64,000 nucleotides of DNA, taken from the NCBI RefSeq assembly GCF_001750685.1, contig NZ_CP017269.1:2831416-2895415 (forward strand), read 5' to 3'. Both the position numbers and the translations under genes were made by a program. This document shows, one piece after another, positions 16,081-24,801 of this stretch; position 1 is the first letter of the stretch; each line of letters begins with the position of its first letter. Under the pieces are notes generated by a model, which saw nothing but the letters and a program-made list of their open reading frames with translations, ran no database searches and was not told the origin of the DNA. This DNA comes from Geosporobacter ferrireducens (GTDB lineage Bacteria > Bacillota > Clostridia > Peptostreptococcales > Thermotaleaceae).

Positions 16081-19000
16081 ATGGAAGAGAAGAAAAAGGA
16101 AGGACATATTCCGGAGCTAGAGGAGAAGGTGAATATTCTTGGCAGGTGGGCCAGTTTTTTCATTGACCGCTACAGAATTGTATATCTGATGATTGCGGCT
16201 ATTCTGGTATGGGGCATTACTGCTTACTTTGAAATGAAAAGAGAACTGCAGCCGGAGGTCGTGCTGCCCTATGGCTATGTGCTGACGACTTATCCGGGAG
16301 CTGCTCCAGAGGAAGTTGAGAGGCTGCTGACAGATAAAATCGAGAAGAAAATGGATGAAATCAGTAAAGTGAAACAGATATTATCTACTTCAGGATACGG
16401 ATATTCTATGGTTTTTGTAGAATTTGAAACCGGTGTAGATATTGATGATGCAGTACAAAAAATGAAGGAAAAGGTCTCCAGTATTCAAAAAGAATTGCCT
16501 GCCGATGCGGAGACACCGGAAGTTAACAGCTTTGAAACCAACAACGCAGCAATCATGATCATCAATGTCAGCGGAGATTATGATTTAATGACTTTGAAAA
16601 GCTATGGAGAAAAGATAAAAGAGGATTTAGAGAAATTAAAAGAGGTTTCCAGTATACAAATTATTGGCGGCTTGGAAAGAGAAATTAAAATTATCGTAGA
16701 TCCCCAGAAATTGTCTGCATACAATCTTTCATTGGAGCAGATTAAGAATGCAATAATGCTTTCTAATGTAAATTTTCCCGGAGGAAATATACAGTTAGAT
16801 AAAAAGAATTACAATATTCGTACAGTAGGAGAGATGAAACAAGCAGCTGAGTTAGAAAATGTTGTACTTACCTACATGAATAACAGCCCCCTTTATTTAA
16901 AGGATGTGGCTGTGGTAGAGGATGGGCATCGCGACCCGGAATCCTACTCCAGAATGTCCTATGGCTTGGGCACGGATCAGCCAGCTGTAAAACAGTCCGT
17001 AGCTATTGCAGTAAAGAAAAAAGAAGCAGCAGACATTATTAAAACCAGTCAAAAAATCCATGACCTGTTAGAAAAGCAGAAAGGGCATTTATATCCAGAA
17101 AATTTACAAATAGAGGTTAGCGGCGATACAGCCGTTTACGTAAAGGATGAATTGGGGACAGTAATCAATAACTCTAAATCCGGCTTGCTGCTGGTAATCA
17201 CCGTACTGTTTTTATTCATCGGTTTTGCAGAATCTTTAGTTGTATCCTTCGTCATCCCTTTGTCTATTTTAGTTGCTTTTGGGATGATGAAAACTACGGG
17301 GATGACCTTTAACAGCATTACAATGTTCTCCTTAATTCTAGCAGTAGGGATGCTGGTGGATAACGGAATTGTAATCATGGAAAATATAGACCGCCTTCGG
17401 TTTAAGGGATTGTCCTCCGAGCAGGCTGCGAAGGTAGGCACAAATCAAATTGCCCCGGCGATCGCAGCATCGACACTGACCACCCTAGCTGCATTTTTTC
17501 CCATTATGCTGACACCGGGAGTAATGGGGGCCTTTATCAAGCCCATTCCCCAAACCGTAATGTTTGCCTTGGGGGCATCCTTCCTCGTGTCCGTAACCAT
17601 TACACCCGCTTTGTGCACCATGGCATTAAAGGGTCATCGGAGCAACGGGACCGGTAAAACAAGTACTGCCAAAAAAATAGTTCAAAAAATAGGGGCTGTA
17701 TTGCTGGTTTTCATTCTGACGATGTATGCCTTCAAGGACAATGAAGGCGGGCTTATGGGCTTTGGCACATTGTCGGTCATTTTTGGTTTTTTGTTTGCCG
17801 GTGGGATGATACTGAAGCTTATAAGAAGAGGAAAAACAGAAAAAGATCATTTTATTATTAGAAATTATGGAGAAAGACTCTATAAGATTATTCAAAATAA
17901 ATGGAGAAGAAGAGCTGTAATTGCCATTATTCTGACAGCATTCCTATTTAGTATGGCGCTGATTCCTCTAGGATTTTTAAAAGTAGAAATGTTTGCAACT
18001 ACAGATTTTACCCGTTTGTATGTAAACATCAAAACCCCGAACGGCACAAGTTTAGACACAACTTCGGCTATTACAGAAGAAGTCGAAAGGCGGTTATTTC
18101 AGTTTAAAGAAATTAAAAGTTTTGTTAGTAATATTGGGATGATTGGGGCAGACAGTATTGATGAATTCCAGGTAAGCTCTGGAGGAACTCCAAATATTGC
18201 GAGAGTAATCATTGACTTGGTCGAAGAGAAGGAGCGAAAACGCTCCAGTATGGAGATCTCTGCGGAGATGCGTAAAGTACTTGAGGGTATTCCAGGAGCG
18301 GAAATTAACGTACAGGAGATGGAGAGCGGGCCTCCAAGCGGTAAGGCCATTACCGTCCGGATTAAGGGAGAACGTCTGGAAGATATTAAAAAGACCGGCG
18401 ACGATTTTGTAGAGATTCTTAAGGGAATTCCCGGTACATTAGATGTAAAAAACGGCATGGCAGAGGGAACTCCTGAGATTCAGGTTCATGTAGATAAAGA
18501 AAGGGCCGCACGCTATGGCCTGGAGAATATGACAATAGCCACGGGGATCAGAAATGCAGTCCACGGCTTAAAGGCAACTACCCTGCGAAGCAATCAGGAA
18601 GAAATTGATGTGGTGATTCGTACATCAAAAGATAAGCTGGAAACCATAAAAGATTTAGAAAAAATATATTTCTATTCCCGGTCTGGATATCCGGTTGCAT
18701 TTTCACAGGTAGCTTCTATCGTAGAAGGAACAAGTATCCTGACAATCGGTCATGAAGACTTGAAACGTCAAACGAATATTACTGCTGATCTGGTTGCCGG
18801 GTATAATGCAGCAGATATTACAAAGGAATTTCAGACAGCAATCGCAGATTATCCCTTGCTTGAAGGAATAACCATAGAATATGGCGGGGAAGTTGAGGAT
18901 ATGCAGGAGTCTTTTACGGATATGTTTAGAAATATGATCATAGCAGCAATTTTAGTGTTTTTAATCCTGGCAATTCAGTTTAATTCTTTGTCACAGCCAC

Positions 19001-19476
19001 TAATTATCTTGTTTACTGTACCTATGGCATTAATTGGCGTTATGCCCGGGCACGTAATTACAGGAAATAATTTTGGATTTGTTTCCTTCATTGGTGTGGT
19101 TGCGCTGGTAGGAATTGCTGTCAACGATGCCATCGTATTGGTAGATTATATTAATTACCTAAGGAAAAATGGATATGAGCTTTATGAGGCGGTAAAAGAA
19201 ACCGGAATGACACGGTTTATTCCGGTTATGGCCACTACCATTACTACTGTAGGTGGAATCCTGCCGATTACTTTAAGACAGCCGTTTTTTGCGCCGTTAG
19301 GATATGCTTTGATCTTTGGATTGGGTGTGGCAACCGTACTTACACTAATCGTCATTCCTGTGCTTTATGTAATGCTGGAAGAATTTAAAGGATGGAGAAA
19401 AAATAGAAAGAATTATCGATTACAGAAAGGAGTCGGTAGACATGAAGAAGCTGCTGATATTACTCCTGCTCAGTAG
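16081..19476 (+). CDS. RND family efflux pump permease subunit
   Basis: A 1131-residue inner-membrane proton antiporter of the HAE/SwrC-like type. It has the two-fold repeat of the family: a first helix at about 33-50, a large extracytoplasmic loop, a six-helix block (about 360-530), a second loop and a final helical block. The segment AVGMLVDNGIVIMENIDR contains the transport-critical acidic residue, and the second repeat ends VALVGIAVNDAIVLVDYI. The adaptor gene follows rather than precedes it and overlaps it by 35 bp. No outer-membrane factor is present, as expected for a monoderm. Substrate unknown. Confidence 0.93.
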   Translation: MEEKKKEGHIPELEEKVNILGRWASFFIDRYRIVYLMIAAILVWGITAYFEMKRELQPEVVLPYGYVLTTYPGAAPEEVERLLTDKIEKKMDEISKVKQILSTSGYGYSMVFVEFETGVDIDDAVQKMKEKVSSIQKELPADAETPEVNSFETNNAAIMIINVSGDYDLMTLKSYGEKIKEDLEKLKEVSSIQIIGGLEREIKIIVDPQKLSAYNLSLEQIKNAIMLSNVNFPGGNIQLDKKNYNIRTVGEMKQAAELENVVLTYMNNSPLYLKDVAVVEDGHRDPESYSRMSYGLGTDQPAVKQSVAIAVKKKEAADIIKTSQKIHDLLEKQKGHLYPENLQIEVSGDTAVYVKDELGTVINNSKSGLLLVITVLFLFIGFAESLVVSFVIPLSILVAFGMMKTTGMTFNSITMFSLILAVGMLVDNGIVIMENIDRLRFKGLSSEQAAKVGTNQIAPAIAASTLTTLAAFFPIMLTPGVMGAFIKPIPQTVMFALGASFLVSVTITPALCTMALKGHRSNGTGKTSTAKKIVQKIGAVLLVFILTMYAFKDNEGGLMGFGTLSVIFGFLFAGGMILKLIRRGKTEKDHFIIRNYGERLYKIIQNKWRRRAVIAIILTAFLFSMALIPLGFLKVEMFATTDFTRLYVNIKTPNGTSLDTTSAITEEVERRLFQFKEIKSFVSNIGMIGADSIDEFQVSSGGTPNIARVIIDLVEEKERKRSSMEISAEMRKVLEGIPGAEINVQEMESGPPSGKAITVRIKGERLEDIKKTGDDFVEILKGIPGTLDVKNGMAEGTPEIQVHVDKERAARYGLENMTIATGIRNAVHGLKATTLRSNQEEIDVVIRTSKDKLETIKDLEKIYFYSRSGYPVAFSQVASIVEGTSILTIGHEDLKRQTNITADLVAGYNAADITKEFQTAIADYPLLEGITIEYGGEVEDMQESFTDMFRNMIIAAILVFLILAIQFNSLSQPLIILFTVPMALIGVMPGHVITGNNFGFVSFIGVVALVGIAVNDAIVLVDYINYLRKNGYELYEAVKETGMTRFIPVMATTITTVGGILPITLRQPFFAPLGYALIFGLGVATVLTLIVIPVLYVMLEEFKGWRKNRKNYRLQKGVGRHEEAADITPAQ

Positions 19477-20530
19477 TATGATTACTGCAGGCTGCAATAA
19501 AGAAACAGGGGCCAAAGCAGATATAGAAAAGAATGAGCAACCGGTTCAACAGGAAATCACTTATGTTAAAACGATACCGGCAGAATCTATGAATTTTACA
19601 AGTAAACTGTCTCTTCCAGGGGTATTAAAACCCAGGGAAGAGGTAATGGTTTCAGCCAAAGCAAGCGGTGCAGTCCAATCCCTGCATGGCGAGATCGGCA
19701 GCAGTATTAAGAAAGATCAACTGCTGTGCAAAATAGACGACACACTGTTTCAACTCCAATTTAATAAAGCGGCAACAGCGTTAAACATGGAAAAAATCAA
19801 GATAGAAAACGCGGAAAAAACCTATCAGAGAATGAAATCCCTCTATGAGAATCAGGCAATCGCTCAGACAGAATACGAAAGTGCAGAGAATCAATATCTT
19901 ATGGCCAAGGAGCTCTTAGAATTGGCCCAAAATGATTATGATCTGGCAAAAGAAAATCTGGCTTATACCAATATTTATGCCCCTATATCAGGAGCGATCA
20001 GCATGAAGGATGTTGCTGTGGGAGAAAACATTGGCCCCGGAAAAACCTTATTTACAATTGTAGATGTAAGTAGTCTTTATGTAGAGGCAGGAATATCCGA
20101 AAAAGATATCGGCTTGATTAAGTTGGGCCAGCAAGTGCTGATGAAAGTTGATGCCCTGGAGGGACAGAATCCCACCGGGAAAATTACAAGTATCGGCCCG
20201 GTACCTATAGAACCTTCCAAGACCTATCCTATTAAGGTCCTGGTGGATAATCGGAATAATCAACTAAAAGCGGGAATGTTTGCTACCATCGAAATTGTAA
20301 CAGAAAACAAAAAAGCAGCAGTAGGTGTTTCAAAGGAAGCTGTCATTCAAGAAAATGGAAAGTCCTATGTTTTTGTAAAAGAAGAAGGGAAAGCAATAAA
20401 GAAAGAAGTGTCTACAGGCATGACTATAGATGGTTATATTGAGATTACTGGAGGAATACAAACAGGGGAAGAGATTATCATCGTTGGTCAAGAAAAGCTG
20501 GTAGACGGTGCAGCGGTAGAAGCAAAATAG
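19442..20530 (+). CDS. RND efflux periplasmic adaptor subunit (lipoprotein)
   Basis: A 362-residue HlyD/AcrA-type membrane fusion protein. The N-terminus is a lipoprotein signal with lipobox (ITAGC), so it is anchored to the outer face of the membrane. A lipoyl-like half (GAVQSLHGEIGSSIKKDQ), a coiled-coil hairpin (about 95-165), then the second lipoyl half (YTNIYAPISGAISM) and beta-barrel follow in the usual order. AAAGGAG lies inside the 3' end of the permease gene. It forms a pump with the upstream permease. Confidence 0.92.
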   Translation: MKKLLILLLLSSMITAGCNKETGAKADIEKNEQPVQQEITYVKTIPAESMNFTSKLSLPGVLKPREEVMVSAKASGAVQSLHGEIGSSIKKDQLLCKIDDTLFQLQFNKAATALNMEKIKIENAEKTYQRMKSLYENQAIAQTEYESAENQYLMAKELLELAQNDYDLAKENLAYTNIYAPISGAISMKDVAVGENIGPGKTLFTIVDVSSLYVEAGISEKDIGLIKLGQQVLMKVDALEGQNPTGKITSIGPVPIEPSKTYPIKVLVDNRNNQLKAGMFATIEIVTENKKAAVGVSKEAVIQENGKSYVFVKEEGKAIKKEVSTGMTIDGYIEITGGIQTGEEIIIVGQEKLVDGAAVEAK

Positions 20531-20563
20531 TTCATAGAAAAATAATTTTAGTTATAGGCTGAG

Positions 20564-20594
20564 GAGCATTTTCCGTTGGGAAAGTGCTCTTATC
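20564..20594 (+). terminator. Possible terminator after the RND adaptor gene
   Basis: GAGCA...TTTCC at 20564-20574 pairs with GGGAAA...TGCTC at 20578-20589 around a three-base loop with one mismatch. The T-tract after it is weak. Confidence 0.45.
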
Positions 20595-20753
20595 ATTATA
20601 CTTGAAATTCTAAAAGAATGTACTTTACTAAGAACGGGTAAACTAAATTAATATGTGCTGTAGATTGGCGGATTGACTGAAAAACACGAAGGAACACGAG
20701 CGGTGATCAATATAGAATAAGGAAAATACAGCTTTAGGAGTGAAGAGAAAGCT

Positions 20754-21827
20754 ATGACAGCAAATCAAGAAAGCTATGATGTTATTGTAGTCGGCGCAGG
20801 TCCTGCTGGAGCTACTGCAGCAAGGAAATTAGCTATGTCCGGCTGTCGTGTACTTTTGATAGATCAGGCAGATTTTCCAAGAGACAAACACTGTGGAGGA
20901 TTAATACCGGTAAAAGCATTAAAGCTATTAGATTTTGAAATACCAAAAAGAACAATCCTAAATGAAATCCATAGTATTACTTTGTACAGTCAGCATATGG
21001 GGGCCTCTACCTATAAAGATCCTGGTATTCTAGGAAAAACTGTAAACCGGAGGGATTTTGACCACCAATTATTGAATCAAGCGATTGCTCAAGGGGTTCG
21101 GTTTTATCAGAAGACGAGACTGCAGCATCTGGTAGAGGAGAAACAGCATATCAGAGTGATTACTTCTGCAGGAGAATATGTATGCAGCACATTACTAGGC
21201 TGTGATGGGACCCATAGTACTGTAAAGAGATTTGTAGAAAAAAAACACTCTTTTGAACACTATAAAATGGGCTTTGCAGTCAATACATTGCTGCCGGTAG
21301 ATCATAAGGAACCTTTTCAGGACTTTAAGCTTTTCGGGCTTCCACTGGCCTTTGCCATGGGATGGGCTATTCCACAGGGAAACCGGATCAATATAGGAAT
21401 TGGAGGTCCTGCCTATCAAAAAAAGCAGATGATGGACTACTTTCAAGTGTATTTGAGAAAAGTAATGGAGCTATATCTCCATATAGATAAACCAAAAGGT
21501 ATAAGAGGGTCTTTTCTACCGGCAGGGGGATTTCAAAGAAAAGTACAAAAAGGTAATATATTGCTGGCAGGTGATGCTGCGGGATTTGTAGATCCTTTCA
21601 CAGGGGAGGGAATCTACTATGCGTTGCAAAGCGGGGAATTGGCAGCAGAAAAAATTATGGCGGGAAAAATAACAGATTATGAAGCTGCATGCAAGCATTT
21701 CTTTGGCCGTAGGCTTCAAGGGGCTCTGATTTCCAGCTTATTGTGTTATAAAAAAAGGTATACAGAGGTGACATTTTTGAGAGAATTACAGTGTAAAAAG
21801 TTTGTGAACAGAATAAAAAATAATTAA
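20754..21827 (+). CDS. Geranylgeranyl reductase family FAD-dependent oxidoreductase
   Basis: A 357-residue flavoprotein. The FAD-binding start YDVIVVGAGPAGATAARKLA, the CGGLIP motif after FPRDKHC, the middle LLGCDGTHSTVKR and the late LLAGDAAGFVDPFTGEGIYYAL are all standard for the geranylgeranyl-reductase family. It would reduce isoprenoid double bonds or a related lipid. It stands between the RND pump and an HTH-TPR gene and has no pathway partner nearby, so the substrate is open. AGGAG lies about 13 bp before the ATG, a rather long spacing. Confidence 0.87.
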   Translation: MTANQESYDVIVVGAGPAGATAARKLAMSGCRVLLIDQADFPRDKHCGGLIPVKALKLLDFEIPKRTILNEIHSITLYSQHMGASTYKDPGILGKTVNRRDFDHQLLNQAIAQGVRFYQKTRLQHLVEEKQHIRVITSAGEYVCSTLLGCDGTHSTVKRFVEKKHSFEHYKMGFAVNTLLPVDHKEPFQDFKLFGLPLAFAMGWAIPQGNRINIGIGGPAYQKKQMMDYFQVYLRKVMELYLHIDKPKGIRGSFLPAGGFQRKVQKGNILLAGDAAGFVDPFTGEGIYYALQSGELAAEKIMAGKITDYEAACKHFFGRRLQGALISSLLCYKKRYTEVTFLRELQCKKFVNRIKNN

Positions 21828-21909
21828 AATTTTATAAATTTTGAAAGGGTTTATAGTATATCGAATCGAAAAGTATAAAGATATTTATATTTTTGGAGGA
21901 CTTGATTGA

Positions 21910-23214
21910 ATGGAAATTCTTAGCTTAGGGCAAAAGGTAAGGCTGCAACGGAAAAAAAAGAATTTAACCTTGAAGGAATTAGCAGGAGATCGGATTACAG
22001 CTGCTCAAATCAGCCATATTGAAAGAGATAAGTCCTATCCGAGTCAAGACCTTTTGGAGTATTTTTCAAAAAGACTGGATGTTACTATAGAATATTTAGT
22101 AGAATCAAAGGAAGCCCAAGTGAGAAAACTCTGTGAAATAAAGCTGTTAGAAGGGGAAGCTTTGATTTATCGTGAAGAATATCTAAAAGCCAGCGAAAGG
22201 ATTCAAGAGGTTATTAAGCTAGTAGAAGGATACGGAATTGCAGACTTAGATGGTTTTGCAAAATATCTGCTGGGTCAGACCTATATAAAGCTGAAGAACT
22301 ATAAAGAAGCAGCCCACTGTTTGGAGGAAAGCATACGTCTCTATTCCAGCATCAGTAATCAGGAAGGTGTTGTCAACAGCTACCTGCAGCTTGGTTTGGT
22401 CTATTACTATAAAAACTATTTCCATTCTGCTTTAGACAAATACAATCAAGCAGAGCTAATTCTGAAAAAAAATAGCATTTATAATCTGGAGCTAAAGTAT
22501 AAGACCTTTTTTAACATATCTCTATGCTATGTAGGGTTAGGTCAGGGAAATCATGCATTGGATTATGCGCTAAAAGTAAAGGAAATTCAAGAAAAGATGG
22601 AAAATTATAGGGAGCAGGGTAAAACTCTAACCTTACTGGCTGCAGGCCATATGGAAAGTGGAGATCTGCAGTCTGCAAAAGAATGCCTGCAGCAGGCGTT
22701 GGCCATTTATAAAAAAGAGAATGAAAAAAGAGAAATTGCATTTATTGAAAATAATTTAGGCCAGATTTACAGAAAAACAGGAAAATACGAAGAGGCACTA
22801 CTACATCTGGAGAAGGCATATACGCTAAAAAAAGAGATTCAGGATAATACCCTTCCGAATACGATTTTTGAGTATGTTCAGTACTATATAGAGCAAAAAA
22901 ATTACGAAAAAGCGGAAGCGCTAATCAATGAAGCACTTTCATACGTGGAGGGAGACCACGGGGAAATACATAGAATAGATGCACTTCGCTATCTGGCAAA
23001 AATTCAAAGATATAAAAAGGATTATGAAAAGGCGGTCGTGATAATAGCAGAAGTAATAGAAATATTACAGGAGCTGCAGCTGCCAAAGCAGCTAGCTGCT
23101 AGTTATCTAGATATGGCAGAAATCTATAGGGAAGTAGGGCAGGAGAAAAAAAGTGTAGACTTTTATCAAAAAGGTATAGAAATTTTTAGAAGAACAGGTG
23201 TAATTAATATGTAA
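21910..23214 (+). CDS. XRE-type HTH regulator with TPR repeats
   Basis: A 434-residue protein. The N-terminal HTH (about residues 6-62: LGQKVRLQRKKKNLTLKELA ... ISHIERDKSYPS) is followed by about eight tetratricopeptide repeats from residue 100 to the end. This is the architecture of peptide- or partner-sensing regulators such as the RRNPP group, though a cognate small peptide gene is not visible next to it. GGAGGA lies nine bases before the ATG. The ornithine racemase gene follows 36 bp later, so it may be its target or operon partner. Confidence 0.85.
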   Translation: MEILSLGQKVRLQRKKKNLTLKELAGDRITAAQISHIERDKSYPSQDLLEYFSKRLDVTIEYLVESKEAQVRKLCEIKLLEGEALIYREEYLKASERIQEVIKLVEGYGIADLDGFAKYLLGQTYIKLKNYKEAAHCLEESIRLYSSISNQEGVVNSYLQLGLVYYYKNYFHSALDKYNQAELILKKNSIYNLELKYKTFFNISLCYVGLGQGNHALDYALKVKEIQEKMENYREQGKTLTLLAAGHMESGDLQSAKECLQQALAIYKKENEKREIAFIENNLGQIYRKTGKYEEALLHLEKAYTLKKEIQDNTLPNTIFEYVQYYIEQKNYEKAEALINEALSYVEGDHGEIHRIDALRYLAKIQRYKKDYEKAVVIIAEVIEILQELQLPKQLAASYLDMAEIYREVGQEKKSVDFYQKGIEIFRRTGVINM

Positions 23215-23250
23215 GGTCTATGTAGACTCAAATATAAGGGGGCAATGATT

Positions 23251-24315
23251 GTGGGATATCCTAGGTTAGAGATTGACTTAAAAAAGATTCGTCATAATGC
23301 AAGAGAATTATTTACCCAATGCAGCAAAGCAGGTATTCATATAGCAGCAGTGACAAAGGTCTTTTGTGGTGAGGCCAAAATTGCACAGGTTCTGGTCGAA
23401 GAGGGCATAACCATGCTTGCAGATTCAAGAATGCAAAATATAAAAAAGCTTAGCAATCTTTCGGTTCCAAAGATGCTTCTGCGAATACCTATGCTGAGTG
23501 AACTGGAGGATTTGGTAGAATATGTAGATGTCAGCTTTCAATCGGAGATTGACACAATTAGGAAAGTATCGGAAATAGCCCAGAAACAAAATAAAATCCA
23601 TGATATCATGTTGATGGTAGATTTGGGAGATCTCCGGGAGGGTTGTTGGGAGGATGAGGTGCAGACTATCGTGGAGGCGGCGATGGCCCTAAAAGGTGTT
23701 CGCCTGATAGGAATTGGCGCCAACTTTGGTTGTTATGGCGGTGTAATTCCAGAGCGGCATACGCTGGAAAAACTGGTGGGTATCAAAGAAGAAATTGAAA
23801 ACAGATGGGGATTAGAACTGGAATTCATTTCCGGAGGGAACTCTAATAGTCTTCATCTTCTATGGGAGAATCAAATTCCTAAAGGAATCAATCAGCTTCG
23901 ATTGGGAGAGCCAATTGTATTGGGAAAAGAAGATGTTTACAATGTGCCTATCGATGGATTATATCAAGATGCATTTCGCCTCTTTGGACAAGTAGTGGAA
24001 ATCAAAGAAAAACCCTCTGTTCCCATTGGAAAAAGAGGAATAGATGCCTTTGGCAATGTTCCTGTTTTTACAGATAGAGGCCTGCGGAAAAGGGCTATTG
24101 TTGCTATGGGAAGGCAGGATATCCTTTTAGATGGGATTCAACCTATAGAAAAAGAGATGATCATATTGGGAGCTAGCAGTGACCACTTGTTGGTGGATAT
24201 CGCTGATGCGAAAATTACTAAGAAGATTGGAGACATACTGGAATTTACCATGAGCTATGGCGCCCTGCTGGCTGCTATGACATCTGCCTATGTCCATAAG
24301 GTATTTATTGAGTAA
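23251..24315 (+). CDS. orr: Alanine/ornithine racemase family PLP enzyme (probable ornithine racemase)
   Basis: A 354-residue PLP enzyme with the alanine-racemase barrel fold. The PLP lysine lies in IAAVTKVFCG and the barrel end is marked by EFISGGNSNSLHLLW. It resembles the ornithine racemase of amino-acid-fermenting clostridia, which makes D-ornithine in the oxidative ornithine pathway. The rest of that pathway is not in the window. GTG 23251 is preferred over ATG 23245 because AAGGGGG then lies eight bases upstream. Substrate preference is inferred from family resemblance. Confidence 0.82.
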   Translation: MGYPRLEIDLKKIRHNARELFTQCSKAGIHIAAVTKVFCGEAKIAQVLVEEGITMLADSRMQNIKKLSNLSVPKMLLRIPMLSELEDLVEYVDVSFQSEIDTIRKVSEIAQKQNKIHDIMLMVDLGDLREGCWEDEVQTIVEAAMALKGVRLIGIGANFGCYGGVIPERHTLEKLVGIKEEIENRWGLELEFISGGNSNSLHLLWENQIPKGINQLRLGEPIVLGKEDVYNVPIDGLYQDAFRLFGQVVEIKEKPSVPIGKRGIDAFGNVPVFTDRGLRKRAIVAMGRQDILLDGIQPIEKEMIILGASSDHLLVDIADAKITKKIGDILEFTMSYGALLAAMTSAYVHKVFIE

Positions 24316-24471
24316 ACAGATTTTTTTATTCGTAGGACGTATAATGGAGTAGTTTGCTAAAGGCGTGTTATGAAGGGAAAAAGAGATATAATTTGCTGCC
24401 TTTTAAAGAGGACAGAAAATAGATTTTCAAACCATATAAAATCTACAATACATAAAATATTTTTTTTAATG

Positions 24472-24500
24472 TTGACAAAGAGATTTTTCTTGCATACAAT
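24472..24500 (+). promoter_or_regulatory. Strong sigma-A promoter of the aro operon leader
   Basis: A perfect TTGACA at 24472-24477, a 17-bp spacer and TACAAT at 24495-24500. Transcription would start near 24507, about 30 bases before the leader ATG and 295 before the first structural gene. Confidence 0.85.
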
Positions 24501-24537
24501 TGTATAAACTTTCAAAAAATAAGTTAGGGTGATAAAG

Positions 24538-24690
24538 ATGTTAGAGAAAATTAGAAAGGGCTGCAAACTTTATATCGGTTTTTATTTTTACTGGGGCTTT
24601 TACTTTTTTAGCGCTGGATTTTTTGCATGGAATAATAACCGATATGAAACCACCTTTCTAAGAAAATCTTTGTACCCTATGGGTGCATGA
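24538..24690 (+). CDS. Aromatic-rich leader peptide of the aro operon (50 aa)
   Basis: A 50-codon reading frame with an AGGGTGAT ribosome site before its ATG. Residues 12-31 hold 13 aromatic residues of 20 (Tyr12, Phe15, Tyr16, Phe17, Tyr18, Trp19, Phe21, Tyr22, Phe23, Phe24, Phe28, Phe29, Trp31), and three more follow at 36, 40 and 46. It lies between a strong promoter and a strong terminator directly upstream of an aromatic amino acid operon. The layout matches a leader peptide that couples ribosome stalling at Phe/Tyr/Trp codons to read-through. A small membrane protein is the alternative reading. Confidence 0.8.
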   Translation: MLEKIRKGCKLYIGFYFYWGFYFFSAGFFAWNNNRYETTFLRKSLYPMGA

Positions 24691-24740
24691 ATCTACTCAT
24701 AAAGTATACTCATATACTTTTTAAAAAGAGACTCTTAGAA
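24656..24740 (+). promoter_or_regulatory. Candidate antiterminator of the aro leader
   Basis: TTCTAAGA at 24656-24663 is the exact complement of TCTTAGAA at 24733-24740, and TCTTT at 24667-24671 complements AAAGA at 24725-24729, with a 3x3 internal loop between. The first arm lies inside the leader reading frame (codons 40-45), the second overlaps the 5' arm and loop of the terminator. A separate perfect 8-bp hairpin (24701-24720) lies between the arms. Confidence 0.7.
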
Positions 24741-24759
24741 TAGAGTCTCTTTTTTTTTC
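24723..24759 (+). terminator. Leader terminator of the aro operon
   Basis: AAAAAGAGACTCT at 24723-24735 pairs with AGAGTCTCTTTTT at 24742-24754 around a six-base loop, followed by more T bases. It sits 43 bp before the DAHP synthase start and would cut off the operon unless the antiterminator forms. Confidence 0.9.
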
Positions 24760-24801
24760 GTCAAAGATGAAAAGGATACAGAAATCAAGGAGGTTATGGA
24801 G

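Noticed and set aside
24316-24801. T-box or other tRNA-sensing leader before the aro operon
   Set aside because: I looked for the T-box sequence (GGGTGGNACCGCG type) and specifier loop and saw neither; the coding leader explains the region better.
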